A stretch of DNA of 64,000 nucleotides from Bacteroidales bacterium UBA4814 (GTDB lineage Bacteria > Bacteroidota > Bacteroidia > Bacteroidales > UBA7960): assembly GCA_002402465.1 (NCBI GenBank), contig DHFW01000052.1, positions 515 to 64,514 of the forward strand. Reading direction: 5' to 3'. The notes below the pieces were generated by a model. It saw nothing but the letters and a program-made list of their open reading frames with translations, ran no database searches and had not been told where the DNA came from. Numbering within the stretch: position 1 is the stretch's first letter; each line of letters starts with the position of its first letter. Below are positions 28,125 to 38,046 of the stretch, in pieces. Position numbers and translations under genes: made by a program.

Positions 28125-28988
28125 TTACCCCAAATAGGGTTTTAGGTTTTTGCAGCGTGAAAAATGCTTCAGGCGGCGAAGGGCTTTTTCTTTGATTTGG
28201 CGCGCGCGCTCACGGGTGAGGTCGAGCTTTTCGCCAATCTCTTCGAGCGTATGTGGTTGCAGTCCCCCCAGACCGAAGTAATAGCGAATTACTTGGGCTT
28301 CACGTGGTGTCAGGGTAGAAATAGCCCGTTCAATCTCATTTTTCAGCGAGTCGTATATCAGGTTGTTTTCGGGCATGTCGGCTTCTTCATTGGTGAGGAT
28401 CTCGTACATGTCATTTTCTTCGCCCTGAATAAGCGGGGCATCCATACTGATGTGGCGCCCGGCGATCTTGAGCGAATCTTTTACCTCTTCCTCGGGCATA
28501 TTGAGCAGTTCGGCAATTTCGTGTGGAAAAGGCTCCCGCTCCAGTTTTTGTTCAAGCATGGAGTAGGCCTTGTTGATTTTGTTGATGGTGCCGATTTTAT
28601 TCAGGGGCAGCCTTACTATGCGGGCCTGTTCAGCCAGGGCCTGCAGTATTGACTGCCGGATCCACCAGACGGCATATGAAATAAACTTGAACCCCTTGGT
28701 TTCGTCGAAGCGCTGGGCGGCTTTCATCAGGCCCAGATTGCCCTCGTTGATCAGGTCGGGCAGGCTCAGACCCTGATTCTGGTATTGTTTCGATACAGAA
28801 ACAACAAAGCGAAGGTTGGCTTTGGTGAGTTTTTCCAGAGCCGCCCTATCGCCTTGTTTGATCTTTTGTGCCAGAATAACCTCTTCTTCGGCCGAAATCA
28901 ATCCGACCCTGGCAATTTCCTGCAAGTACTTGTCCAGAGAAGCAGTATCCCTGTTGGTTACCTGCTTGGATATTTTTAGTTGCCTCAT
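28125..28988 (-). CDS. Second primary-type sigma-70 factor
   Basis: 287 residues, close paralogue of the protein at 12638 (both begin MRQLKISK and share GNLGL, FISYAVWWIRQSI). Regions 1.2, 2, 3 and 4 are complete. Differences concentrate in region 3 and in region 4, where the last DNA-contacting helix reads RERARQIKEKALRRL, with Ala262 in place of Val. It is probably a group 2 (alternative but primary-like) sigma factor with overlapping promoter choice. It stands alone, with no anti-sigma gene nearby. Which copy is essential cannot be told from sequence. Confidence 0.88.
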   Translation of the reverse strand: MRQLKISKQVTNRDTASLDKYLQEIARVGLISAEEEVILAQKIKQGDRAALEKLTKANLRFVVSVSKQYQNQGLSLPDLINEGNLGLMKAAQRFDETKGFKFISYAVWWIRQSILQALAEQARIVRLPLNKIGTINKINKAYSMLEQKLEREPFPHEIAELLNMPEEEVKDSLKIAGRHISMDAPLIQGEENDMYEILTNEEADMPENNLIYDSLKNEIERAISTLTPREAQVIRYYFGLGGLQPHTLEEIGEKLDLTRERARQIKEKALRRLKHFSRCKNLKPYLG

Positions 28989-29069
28989 GAGCTTGCCAGA
29001 AAAGGTGTTACACTATTCTACGGAATAACCTAAAAAATGGTTACTCGCGGCAAAGCCAGTGTTCCGGAA

Positions 29070-31217
29070 TTAGTCTCTTTTGGGCTGATCCCTGGGAATA
29101 AGCACTTTGCGCGAGAGCTTCAGCTTACCTGTTTTCTTGTCCAGGTCAATGAGTTTCACTTCAATTTTATCGCCCACCTTAAAGCCGCTGTCTTCTACTT
29201 TTTCGAGTCTTCTCCACTCAATTTCGCTGATGTGCAGCAGGCCTTCCTTGCCGGGCATAATCTCTACAAACATTCCGAAAGGAACGATGCTCTTGATGGT
29301 TCCGTTATAGATTTCGCCTATTTCGGGTACCGCAATGATTCCCTTGATGCGGTTGATCACATAATCGATCGATCCCTTATCTTCTGATACGATATCAATC
29401 ATGCCATAATCGCCCACCTCTTCAATCACAATGGTGGATCCACTCTCGCGTTGCAATTCCTGGATTACCTTTCCGCCGGGCCCAATCACTGCCCCAATAA
29501 ATTCTTTGGGTATGGTCATCTTAACAATACGCGGCACATGGGGTTTGTAATCGGCGCGTGGCTCAGAAATGGTTTTTTCCATTTCGCCCAGGATGAGCAG
29601 GCGGCCTTTTTTGGCTTGATCCAACGCCTCTTCCAGCAAATCGTAGCTAAGGCCGTCGATCTTGATGTCCATCTGGCATGCGGTAATGCCATCGCGGGTG
29701 CCGGTCACCTTAAAGTCCATATCGCCAAGGTGATCTTCATCGCCAAGGATGTCAGAAAGCACGGTGTAACGATTGGTTGCGGGGTCCGCAATGAGTCCCA
29801 TGGCAATGCCCGAAACCGGCTTGCTGATTTTTACGCCTGCATCAAGCAAGGCCAGGGTGCCGGCACAAACGGTAGCCATGGAGCTTGAACCGTTCGATTC
29901 GAGAATGTCAGACACTACCCTGATGGTATAAGGATTGTCGTTGCCATTGGGAAGCACGGGTTTAAGGGCGCGCATGGCCAGGTTTCCGTGACCAATTTCG
30001 CGGCGGCTGGTTCCCCTGAGGAATTTTGCCTCACCGGTACAAAATGGCGGGAAGTTATAATGCAGCAGGAATTTGTTCTTGCCTTCGAATACCGCGCCAT
30101 CAATTATTTGCTCATCGAGCTTGGTGCCAAGCGTCACTGTAGTGAGCGACTGGGTCTCGCCTCGGGTGAAGATGGCCGAGCCATGTGCAGCAGGCAGGTA
30201 GTCGACCTCTGACCAAATGGGGCGGATCTCATCAGGTTTGCGACCATCCAGGCGAACCTTTTCGTCCATAGCCAGGTTGCGAACGGCTTCCTTCTGAATC
30301 TTTCCAAAATATTTCTTGATCAGGGGCATTTTTTCAACCAGTTCTTCTTCAGTGAAGGCGCTCATATATTCGTCCCTCAGCGCTTCGGTTGCCAGTTTGC
30401 GTTCAGCTTTGCTGTCGGCGCTTTTGGCCAGTGCGTAAAGCTTGTCGTAAAGCGCTTTTTTCATTTCCTCGTAAAGGTCCAGGTCTTCGGCTTCGGGCGG
30501 ATATTCGCGTTTCACCTTCGACTTCTCAACCATTTCGGCTAAATCAAGTTGGGCCTGGCACTGAACCTTGATGGCTTGGTGCGCTACTTTGATGGCTTCG
30601 AGCATGTCTTTTTCAGAAACCTCTTTCATCTCGCCTTCAACCATCACGATATTGTCGATGGTGCCGGCTACAATGATTTCGATATCCGCATTCTCCAGTT
30701 CAGAAATGGTGGGGTTGATCACGAACTTTCCTTCGATGCGGGCTACCCTGACTTCAGAAATAGGTCCGTTGAAAGGTATATCAGACACTGCCAAAGCAGC
30801 AGAGGCGGCCAGGCCGGCCAATGCATCGGGCAGGTTGTTTTTTTCTGCCGAAATTAATGAAATGATTACTTGTGTTTCAGCCCTGTACCCATCGGGAAAC
30901 ATGGGGCGGAGGGCACGGTCAACGAGGCGTGAGATCAAAATCTCGTATTCAGAAGGGCGGGCTTCACGCTTAAAAAAACCACCGGGGAAACGGCCCGCAG
31001 CAGCATATTTTTCCTGGTAATCAACCGATAAGGGCAGAAAATCCTGTCCTTCGTTTACTTCTTTTCTGGCCACAACAGTTGCCAAAAGCATGGTGTCACC
31101 CATCTTTACCACCACGGCGCCATCGGCCTGCTTGGCCAGTTTTCCTGTTTCAATGGAAACAATACGTCCGTCTCCAAGATCAAATTCTTTTGTTATTCCA
31201 ATTTTTGTGTTCGACAT
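29070..31217 (-). CDS. pnp: Polynucleotide phosphorylase
   Basis: 715 residues. Two RNase PH domains (SVDYQEKYAAAGRFPGGFFKRE; GRKPDEIRPI, RGETQSLTTVTLGT, DFKVTGTRDGITACQMDIK), a KH domain (IGPGGKVIQEL) and a C-terminal S1 domain (YNGTIKSIVPFGMFVEI) are in order. It degrades mRNA from the 3' end using phosphate. It follows rpsO in the usual rpsO-pnp order, with about 210 bases between. Confidence 0.97.
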   Translation of the reverse strand: MSNTKIGITKEFDLGDGRIVSIETGKLAKQADGAVVVKMGDTMLLATVVARKEVNEGQDFLPLSVDYQEKYAAAGRFPGGFFKREARPSEYEILISRLVDRALRPMFPDGYRAETQVIISLISAEKNNLPDALAGLAASAALAVSDIPFNGPISEVRVARIEGKFVINPTISELENADIEIIVAGTIDNIVMVEGEMKEVSEKDMLEAIKVAHQAIKVQCQAQLDLAEMVEKSKVKREYPPEAEDLDLYEEMKKALYDKLYALAKSADSKAERKLATEALRDEYMSAFTEEELVEKMPLIKKYFGKIQKEAVRNLAMDEKVRLDGRKPDEIRPIWSEVDYLPAAHGSAIFTRGETQSLTTVTLGTKLDEQIIDGAVFEGKNKFLLHYNFPPFCTGEAKFLRGTSRREIGHGNLAMRALKPVLPNGNDNPYTIRVVSDILESNGSSSMATVCAGTLALLDAGVKISKPVSGIAMGLIADPATNRYTVLSDILGDEDHLGDMDFKVTGTRDGITACQMDIKIDGLSYDLLEEALDQAKKGRLLILGEMEKTISEPRADYKPHVPRIVKMTIPKEFIGAVIGPGGKVIQELQRESGSTIVIEEVGDYGMIDIVSEDKGSIDYVINRIKGIIAVPEIGEIYNGTIKSIVPFGMFVEIMPGKEGLLHISEIEWRRLEKVEDSGFKVGDKIEVKLIDLDKKTGKLKLSRKVLIPRDQPKRD

Positions 31218-31372
31218 TTTCTACTTCTTTCTTGATTTCTATTTACTTGACTTCTTCTTTGCTCTTCTTTTCTCAATTTTTCGTGCAAAAGATGTTAAAA
31301 TTAATACAATAAGTTGGGAAAATCAATAATTATTTTTGTTTCAGGCCAGCTTCATTGATTTGAGGACAAACT

Positions 31373-31407
31373 AAAAAAAAACAGGCAATTAAGAATTTTA
31401 ATTGCCT
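31373..31407 (-). terminator. Rho-independent terminator of rpsO
   Basis: AGGCAATTAA pairs with TTAATTGCCT across 5 nt, followed on the minus strand by a T run. It suggests rpsO is largely monocistronic and pnp has a separate or read-through transcript. Confidence 0.82.
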
Positions 31408-31426
31408 GCTCCATCCCAAGGATTGC

Positions 31427-31696
31427 TTATTTCCTAAGGTTCAGTTTCTTGATGATATCCCTGTAACGTTCAATCTCATTTTTCTTCAGGTAATCAAGGA
31501 GTCTCCTCCTTTTTCCTACCAGCAAAACCAGCGAACGCATGGTGTTCTTATCCTTTTTATTGGCTTTCAAATGCTGGGTCAAATGGTTGATCCGGTAAGT
31601 GAAAAGTGCAATCTGGCTTTCGGGTGAACCTGTGTTGGTTTCAGTACCGCCATGCTGTTGGAATAGGTCTTTTTTGATTTCTGGGGTTAAATACAT
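31427..31696 (-). CDS. rpsO: 30S ribosomal protein S15
   Basis: 89 residues with the S15 signature (GSPESQIALFTYRINHLTQHL, then LVLLVGKRRRLLDYLKK). It binds the central domain of 16S rRNA during subunit assembly. A full promoter lies at 31754-31784 and a terminator follows. Complete. Confidence 0.98.
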   Translation of the reverse strand: MYLTPEIKKDLFQQHGGTETNTGSPESQIALFTYRINHLTQHLKANKKDKNTMRSLVLLVGKRRRLLDYLKKNEIERYRDIIKKLNLRK

Positions 31697-31753
31697 GATT
31701 ATGAAAAAATTTATTTCCTGGTTTTGAAAATTCTCCTTCGTTTTTCAGGCTTG

Positions 31754-31784
31754 CAAAGTTACAGTAAACTTTTTATTTAACAAA
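31754..31784 (-). promoter_or_regulatory. Bacteroidota-type promoter of rpsO
   Basis: On the minus strand TTTG (31781-31784), a 19-nt spacer and TAACTTTG (31754-31761) match the TTTG-N19-TAnnTTTG consensus at every defined base. Predicted start near 31747, about 50 bases before the ATG. Confidence 0.8.
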
Positions 31785-31899
31785 CTTTTTCGAAGTCTTT
31801 TTTTAATGCTTTCCAATGCTGCCCCCAGGCCCTCCAAACAGCACCTCTAAAGCAGTTTCACAACTTCTCATTTTGTTAACTTCTTACCTTCTTGCCCTT

Positions 31900-32526
31900 T
31901 TATTTCTCACCTCTCACATACTTCACTTTTTCCGGGTTCCACTTCTCTTTTGGTTGAGCGTGGGCTGCCGGGTAACCCACGGGAATTACGTTCAGTGGTA
32001 TGATGTGGGCGGGCAAGCGGAGGGCATTTCTTACGGTGGCGATTCTGTCGGCATAAGGGTGCACTCCAGTCCAAACCGCTCCCAGTCCCAACGATTCGGC
32101 TGCCAGCAGCAGGTTTTGGGTGGCTGCCGAGCAATCCATTACCCAGTTGTGTACCTGCTCTTCATTGGGGTCGCCTTTAAGGATATCGCCGCAAACCACA
32201 ATGGCAAGGGGGGCATGGGCCAGCATACGGGCCGAAGGCAACTCTTCCGATAAGCGGATCAAAACTTCGCGGTCTTCAACCACATAAAACATCCAAGGCT
32301 GCACATTGCGCGAAGAAGGTGCAGCCATGGCTGCCCTTAATAGGGTTTCAACCGATTCGGCCGAAACAGCCTGCTCGGTATAATTACGTATGCTGCTGCG
32401 GTTGTGGATCACTTTTAATGTTTCATTGGCGTGCTGGCTCATGGCTTTTTCTGTGTTAATAAACAATGAAAAAACGAACAGGATCAGAACTTGGAGAATC
32501 AGATGCTGGTGGTTTGCCCTTTGCAT
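31900..32526 (-). CDS. Nitroreductase-family flavoprotein with N-terminal hydrophobic segment
   Basis: 208 residues from the ATG at 32526. Residues about 9-25 (LILQVLILFVFSLFI) look like a signal or anchor. A downstream ATG at 32442 (MSQHAN) would remove it. The nitroreductase domain shows RRSIRxY-like NRSSIRNY, AAPSSRNVQPW, and GLGAVWTGVHP. These FMN enzymes reduce nitro groups, quinones or flavins with NAD(P)H. A secreted or membrane version would be unusual, so the start matters. Neighbours give no pathway. Confidence 0.82.
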   Translation of the reverse strand: MQRANHQHLILQVLILFVFSLFINTEKAMSQHANETLKVIHNRSSIRNYTEQAVSAESVETLLRAAMAAPSSRNVQPWMFYVVEDREVLIRLSEELPSARMLAHAPLAIVVCGDILKGDPNEEQVHNWVMDCSAATQNLLLAAESLGLGAVWTGVHPYADRIATVRNALRLPAHIIPLNVIPVGYPAAHAQPKEKWNPEKVKYVRGEK

Positions 32527-32689
32527 GGTGGTATATTTTCAACATATTGTTTTGCTTTGTAAAGATAGGGAATTGGAGCTGAAGTAGTGCAATTATCAAT
32601 AAAATATGTATTTTCTATGTTTTAAAAAAAGAAAATCATGGGTGGTTTCCCGATTTTCACGAAATTTGAGTTTTCAAATTTCTCTGATC

Positions 32690-33352
32690 ATGAAAACTCC
32701 TTTTAGCCTGTTTCTGGTTTTTCTGGCTGCAGGCCTTTTTGCCCAGGTCGAAACTACCTACCGTACTTACTTTTATGAGCAACGGCAGTCGATGTTTGAA
32801 CTACTGCCTGATGCCGAAGGGGAAATCATTATGCTGGGAAACAGTATTACCAATGGCGGGGCTTGGGAGGAGCTGTTTCAGAACTCCAGGGTGAAGAACC
32901 GTGGCATATCGGGCGACAACACCTTTGGGGTGCTTGCCCGCATGGACGAGGTGCTTTCATCAAAACCTGCCAAGATATTTATTTTGATCGGCATTAATGA
33001 TATTGCGGTAAACAACCCGCCAGATATAATCCTTGAAAACTACCGCAAAATTATCCAGCGCATCATAAAAGATTCTCCCGGAACTTCTATTTATGTGCAA
33101 AGCCTTTTCCCCACCAACAATGCCTTTACACGTTTTGCAGGCCACCAGAACAAAGATGATCAGATCCGCGCCGTGAATGCCGGCATCGCGCAGCTGGCCA
33201 TTGAATACGGGCTGACCTTCATCGATCTTTACCCACAATTTCAAAACGCCGAAGGCAAGCTCGACACCCTTTACACCAACGATGGCCTGCACCTGCTTGG
33301 CCCCGGTTATGTGAAGTGGGCGGAGATACTAAGGCCGTATGTGGAAGAATGA
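32690..33352 (+). CDS. Secreted SGNH/GDSL-type hydrolase
   Basis: The start at 32690 gives a signal peptide (MKTPFSLFLVFLAAGLFAQ) and a ~220-residue protein. Blocks are GNSITNGG (block I, with the nucleophile Ser), GISGDNTFG (Gly, block II), GINDI (Asn, block III) and DGLHLLG (Asp and His, block V). It is probably an esterase or acetyl-esterase acting on carbohydrates outside the cytoplasm, as PAF-acetylhydrolase-like Bacteroidota proteins are. Start earlier than 32690 would add a basic stretch without a signal. Confidence 0.87.
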   Translation: MKTPFSLFLVFLAAGLFAQVETTYRTYFYEQRQSMFELLPDAEGEIIMLGNSITNGGAWEELFQNSRVKNRGISGDNTFGVLARMDEVLSSKPAKIFILIGINDIAVNNPPDIILENYRKIIQRIIKDSPGTSIYVQSLFPTNNAFTRFAGHQNKDDQIRAVNAGIAQLAIEYGLTFIDLYPQFQNAEGKLDTLYTNDGLHLLGPGYVKWAEILRPYVEE

Positions 33353-33498
33353 AAGGAAGTTTACAAGGATAAAGGATAATGGCGCAGCACGCTGGGCGCA
33401 TTAGGAAATTATTTGTTTCCGTTTTTTTCTTTTGCCAGGAAATGTTAGCCTAACAACCCATTGAAACGAAGTGAAGTGGAGAAGCAACTATAAAAGCC

Positions 33499-33535
33499 AC
33501 TCACGGGGTGACTTGAAGTCACACCGTGAGTTTTA
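33499..33535. terminator. Bidirectional terminator between the SGNH and amidohydrolase genes
   Basis: A long hairpin: ACTCACGG, then GTGACT, pairs with AGTCAC and CCGTGAGT, with A-rich and T-rich flanks. The genes are convergent, so it can stop transcripts from either side. Confidence 0.75.
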
Positions 33536-33555
33536 TTGATCAGAAAGGCTTTTTT

Positions 33556-35205
33556 TTAATTTCCTGATGCATACACCCTTTCGCCATTCACGAAAGTGTA
33601 TTTTATGGGAAGGGTCAGGATTTCTTCTGCGGGCATGGTCATCAGGTCTTTTTCTACCACAATAAAGTCGGCAAATTTGCCGGGCTCCAGGCTGCCTTTT
33701 TCATGTTCTTCGAATTGCGCTTTGGCAGCCCAAATGGTCATGCCGCGCATGGCCTGCTCGCGGGTAAGGGCGTTCTCCATCTGGAAACCGCCTTCGGGGT
33801 AGCCGTCGTGGTTTTTGCGGGCAAATGCGGCGTAAAAACCATACAAGGGGTTGATGCGCTCCACGGGGAAGTCGCTTCCGTTGGGCAGCCAGCCATTTTG
33901 CTGCAGTAACTGCTGATAGGCATAAGCGCCTTTCATGCGCTCCGGGCCCAGACGGTCGTAAGCCCATATCATGTCGCTGGTGGCATGGGTGGTTTGTATA
34001 GAGGGAATGATGCTGTACTTGCCGAAAAGGTCGAAATCGTCGGGGTGCACGATCTGTGCGTGCTCAATGCGCCAGCGAAGGTCATTCTTGTCTTTGAGAA
34101 TCTCGCCGTAGATGTGAAGCATGAGCCGGTTTGCCGAATCGCCAATGGCATGGGTGGCAACCTGGTAGCCGTGCTCAAAGGCTTTGCGCGACACCTCGGC
34201 CATGACCTCAGGGGTTTCGACCAGCAGTCCGGCGTTGCCGGGCTCGTCAGAATAATCTTCAATAAGCTTTGCGCCACGCGAACCCAGGGCACCATCAGCA
34301 AAAAGCTTCACTGAACGTACGTTTAGGTAATCGGTTTTATATGGACCGTTTTTAACGAAGGTTTCGAAATTTTCTTCTGTTGGGCTAAGCATGGTGTATA
34401 TCCTGGTTTTCAGGGCGCCGGCCTGCTGCAGCGAGTCGATCAGGCGCACAGCCTCGGTGGCCAATCCGGCATCGCTCACGCTGGTGAGTCCCACGGCAAA
34501 TGTGTTGATCTGGGCGTTAAGCAGGGCGTTGATCTCGTCTTGCCGGGTAGGGGAGGGTATCTGACGACGCACCAGTTCGATAGCATTGTCGATCAGGATG
34601 CCTGTGGGTTGGCCATTGTGAACGATCACATCTCCGCCGGCTACGGTGGTCCGGGCGGTAATTCCTGCCCTTCGCAAGGCTTCGGTGTTGGCAATGGCGG
34701 CGTGGCCATCCACGCGGGTGAGCAGCATGGGTAAGTCTGGAAACACGGCGTCGAGCTGGCTGCGGTGCGGAAACTCCTTCACCGGCCAGAGGTTCTGGTC
34801 CCAGCCACGGCCCAGCAGCCACTCTGATGGATATTTATCGTGATGGTGTTGAAGTATCTTAATAATTTCCTCGAAAGAGGCCACACCCATAAGGTCGGCA
34901 TTGGCAAGCGAGCGCCCGTAGCCAAAGAAATGGCTGTGCGGATCGATCAGGCCAGGATATACAAAAGCGCCCTGCAAGTCGGTCAACTTGGGTGCCGCAT
35001 ATTTCTTCAGTATGGTTTTGCTGCTGCCGGTTTCAACAATTTTGCCGTCTTTTGCCGCAAAAGCTTCAGCATTAGAGAAAGCTTCGTCAACAAGATAAAC
35101 GGTGGCGTTATGCACAATCAGGTCAACCTCAGTTTTTCTGGTATTGCAATAAAAAACGGCAGCAGCTACTATCAGGATTGCAAGAACTAATAATATTTTC
35201 TTCAT
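33556..35205 (-). CDS. Secreted/lipid-anchored amidohydrolase (YtcJ-like)
   Basis: About 549 residues from the ATG at 35205, which starts a signal sequence (MKKILLVLAILIVAAAVFYC); the Cys is a possible lipidation site but the lipobox is atypical. The amidohydrolase fold has the metal motif DPHSHFFG, the ATHAIGD region, IEHAQIVHPDD and GSDFPVERINPL with metal or catalytic ligands. The family cleaves amide or ester bonds in varied substrates. A -7 box TAATTTTG lies at 35226-35233. Eleven earlier residues are possible but lack a signal. Confidence 0.85.
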   Translation of the reverse strand: MKKILLVLAILIVAAAVFYCNTRKTEVDLIVHNATVYLVDEAFSNAEAFAAKDGKIVETGSSKTILKKYAAPKLTDLQGAFVYPGLIDPHSHFFGYGRSLANADLMGVASFEEIIKILQHHHDKYPSEWLLGRGWDQNLWPVKEFPHRSQLDAVFPDLPMLLTRVDGHAAIANTEALRRAGITARTTVAGGDVIVHNGQPTGILIDNAIELVRRQIPSPTRQDEINALLNAQINTFAVGLTSVSDAGLATEAVRLIDSLQQAGALKTRIYTMLSPTEENFETFVKNGPYKTDYLNVRSVKLFADGALGSRGAKLIEDYSDEPGNAGLLVETPEVMAEVSRKAFEHGYQVATHAIGDSANRLMLHIYGEILKDKNDLRWRIEHAQIVHPDDFDLFGKYSIIPSIQTTHATSDMIWAYDRLGPERMKGAYAYQQLLQQNGWLPNGSDFPVERINPLYGFYAAFARKNHDGYPEGGFQMENALTREQAMRGMTIWAAKAQFEEHEKGSLEPGKFADFIVVEKDLMTMPAEEILTLPIKYTFVNGERVYASGN

Positions 35206-35396
35206 TATGGTTGGATTTGGTATGGCAAAATTAACCAAAAACCCCGGAAAAGGTTTAGGATTAAATTTTAACGAAAATGAAAGTCTAATATTTTTCCGTC
35301 TGAATAATTATGCAATCTAAGTGCAAAATTGTTCAAAATCCCAAAACTGTTTTTTGCCTTTGAAATAACTCATTAAAACTTTATTAACAAATGGAC

Positions 35397-37859
35397 TTAA
35401 CGGCCAACAGCTCTTCTGATCATTTGGTAATCAATATAATAAAGCAGCTTCAATGAAAAACTGTTTACCTGTGGTTCGTTCAGGGTTTGTTCCAGATTTT
35501 CGAGAAAAGTCGGCGATGCATCGCTGCTATGGCTGTCGATAATGTTTTTCCAAACAAGCGAGAGCTGGCTGCCGGGTGCTAAGTTCCAGGTGAGCTTCAT
35601 GTCGATGGTAAAAGCATTGTAATTAATGTCTGGAATTTGCAGGTCTTCTCCAATGGCATCGAGGCGACCATTATTTGAAAGGAAGAAATAATCTCCATCA
35701 TAAAAAACCCTCGACCAGTAATGCCTCAGGTCGAAATTCAGGGCAATGGTGGGGGTGAAAATGTATGTAGCCCGCAAAGTGTTGATGGTAGTGGGGCTGT
35801 TTCGTTTTCCAAAATAGACTTCGTCGGGGTTGTTCTGCCTCACGTAGCCAATGTCATTTCTTTTATCAGTGTAATTGAGGCCGTAACCAATGTTCAGTCG
35901 GTCGCTTGCGCGGAAGGTGGGCCTGAAATCGAAGTTGAAGCCGTCCTGGTTATAAATCGAATTGATTTTTTCGTAAGAAAAACTGCCATCCAGATAAACC
36001 CTCTTGCGATAGTCGGTCGAATACATCAGGTACAGGTCGAAGGCATCGTCGGTTTCGTAAAACCGGCCCGGGGCGCGGGGTTCAAAATAATCGCGCTCTC
36101 CCTTTGGTTTATAATTTGCCCTGAAAATGATGAAAAAGCGGGTGTCGAACAATATCCTGAGGTTGTATTCCAGTTCCATCCCAGTAAAGTTCCGGGGATT
36201 AAACAATCGACTGTATTCGAACGAAAGACCAGTAGAATAGTTTAATATGCGCCAGAAAGGGTCAAAAATATTATAGCTCAGTGCTATCTCATCATTCACT
36301 TCATTGTTTCTTCTCAGAAATCCCATGTCGTTTTGCTCGTAAGTGTCGCTGATCACCGATCGGGAGTAGCTGTATTGCCAGGTACCACCGTATTTTCCCA
36401 GGTTCAGGTCGTATTTGTAGCCAAAGTTGTTATCGGCCTGGCTGAAATACTGTTGGCTCAGGGCTGCCTTGCCGCTTGTGCGGAACATATTGGTGCGGTC
36501 GAGCAAACGAAACTCTGTGCCGGTCACGTTGGCCGTGTAACCTTCGGATGAACCGCTCACATTGGTGTTTATCAAACTCACAAATGAATTGTTTGGAAGA
36601 CTCTGGTCGAGTACCACCAGGTTGTAATTGGTAAAAGGCTGGGTGGTGATTTCGCGCGTTTCGTTGGCCAATGTGTCGAGTAAGAGGGCATGGCTGGCAG
36701 CTGTCATGCCGTTAAATATGCCTATGCCCAGGCCACGCGAAGTGCGCCCCGAAAACTTGGTGGCGTTGATCAGGCGGGTTTCAACAGGGTTTTCTTCTAT
36801 CACTTCGTTTTCCTGGAGCTCGTTCCTTACGCTGCGATAGCCCTTTGGTTCGGTGCCGATGCGGCGCGTATAAAAGAGGTCGGCTTTGCTGAACAGTTCG
36901 GTGCCTTCGGTAAAGAATTGCCGGTTCTCGTCGTACTTCACCTCGTAAGGGGTTAGGTTTAGCACGCGGGCATCGGAGTGCACTTGGCCAAAATCTGGGA
37001 CCAGGGTCATGTCGAGGGTAAAGCTTTCGCTGATGCCGTACTTCACATCCATGCCTCCGTTAAAGGTCCTTGCCCAGCCAAGATCACCGCCGTTCTTTTC
37101 CATATAGCCGGAAACATAGGGAAAGAATGCCAGCCGCAGGGGCGGGTCAATGCCTTCGAGCCCGCTGAGCAGCCCCATGGAGCCCAGTGGATCTCCAATG
37201 CGGCGGTTCACAAAGTTCCAGCTCGACGATTCGCGGGTGCGCCGTATCTCGCGCCAGAAGTTAATGCCCCAATCTTGTACCGCCCCTTTCGGGAAACGCA
37301 GGGCAGAATAAGGGATTTCCATTTCCACTACCCAGCCAAAATCAGTGATGCTGACCTTGCTGCTCCAAACGGCATCCCAGTTAAGATCGCCACGGTTGCC
37401 TGTGTTGCCCGACATGTTGACATCGGTCTCCACCCCCGAGGCCGACACCTTGAAACGGAAACCATTCACTCCATCGTTAAAAGGGTTGATGTCAACCCAA
37501 AACTGGTCGGCATTGAGTTTGTCGTCGGCATCGCGCAAACCCAGCTCGGTGAGGATGCTGTCGGGGCTGGGATCGAAAAGCAAAGCCCCGATGTAAATGG
37601 AATTGTCGTCGAACAATACGCGCACTTCGGTTTCGAAAGAGGCCGGACGGTCGTTGTGTGGTTCGTATTGCATAAAGCCGGTGGCCGGAAAAGCAAGTTG
37701 CCAAATGGGGTCGCTCATGGTGCCATCCATTTTTGGTGGATGAGCCACTCTCATGGCTTCCAGCCTCCTGGGGTCCTGCCTGCCATGGACAGGAAAAATA
37801 ACAGAAAATAAAAGAATAAAAAGGATTAAAGATTTAGGGAGGGTTTTAACAGGATCCAT
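35397..37859 (-). CDS. DUF5916 protein with N-terminal CBM9-like domain and beta-barrel C-terminus
   Basis: 820 residues with a signal peptide (about 8-26, PKSLILFILLFSVIFPVHG). Residues about 30-220 resemble a family 9 carbohydrate-binding module (KMDGTMSDPIWQ, DDNSIYIGALLFD, QFWVDINPFNDG). The rest is DUF5916, rich in beta-strands with aromatic/charged alternation typical of an outer-membrane barrel. The family is common in Bacteroidota; function is unknown and it is not a TonB receptor, since no plug is visible. A -7 box TACTTTTG lies at 37890-37897. Confidence 0.82.
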   Translation of the reverse strand: MDPVKTLPKSLILFILLFSVIFPVHGRQDPRRLEAMRVAHPPKMDGTMSDPIWQLAFPATGFMQYEPHNDRPASFETEVRVLFDDNSIYIGALLFDPSPDSILTELGLRDADDKLNADQFWVDINPFNDGVNGFRFKVSASGVETDVNMSGNTGNRGDLNWDAVWSSKVSITDFGWVVEMEIPYSALRFPKGAVQDWGINFWREIRRTRESSSWNFVNRRIGDPLGSMGLLSGLEGIDPPLRLAFFPYVSGYMEKNGGDLGWARTFNGGMDVKYGISESFTLDMTLVPDFGQVHSDARVLNLTPYEVKYDENRQFFTEGTELFSKADLFYTRRIGTEPKGYRSVRNELQENEVIEENPVETRLINATKFSGRTSRGLGIGIFNGMTAASHALLLDTLANETREITTQPFTNYNLVVLDQSLPNNSFVSLINTNVSGSSEGYTANVTGTEFRLLDRTNMFRTSGKAALSQQYFSQADNNFGYKYDLNLGKYGGTWQYSYSRSVISDTYEQNDMGFLRRNNEVNDEIALSYNIFDPFWRILNYSTGLSFEYSRLFNPRNFTGMELEYNLRILFDTRFFIIFRANYKPKGERDYFEPRAPGRFYETDDAFDLYLMYSTDYRKRVYLDGSFSYEKINSIYNQDGFNFDFRPTFRASDRLNIGYGLNYTDKRNDIGYVRQNNPDEVYFGKRNSPTTINTLRATYIFTPTIALNFDLRHYWSRVFYDGDYFFLSNNGRLDAIGEDLQIPDINYNAFTIDMKLTWNLAPGSQLSLVWKNIIDSHSSDASPTFLENLEQTLNEPQVNSFSLKLLYYIDYQMIRRAVGR

Positions 37860-38046
37860 TGGGTGCAGTAAAGGATTAAAAACTTGCTACAAAAGTATAA
37901 AAAGCCTTTTAATTGGACATTACAATAAAAAGACCCCTGTTGGCTTGTAGTGAGGCAGACCAAAGTGACCACAGAAAAACTTTACCTTTCGGCGGGAAAC
38001 TCAGTAATTTAATATTTTCACCAAAACGGCCGTCATTATTAGCATA

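Noticed and set aside
36978..37811. Long antisense open frame within the DUF5916 gene
   Set aside because: It is an opposite-frame shadow with no start signals, domain or composition unlike its host gene.
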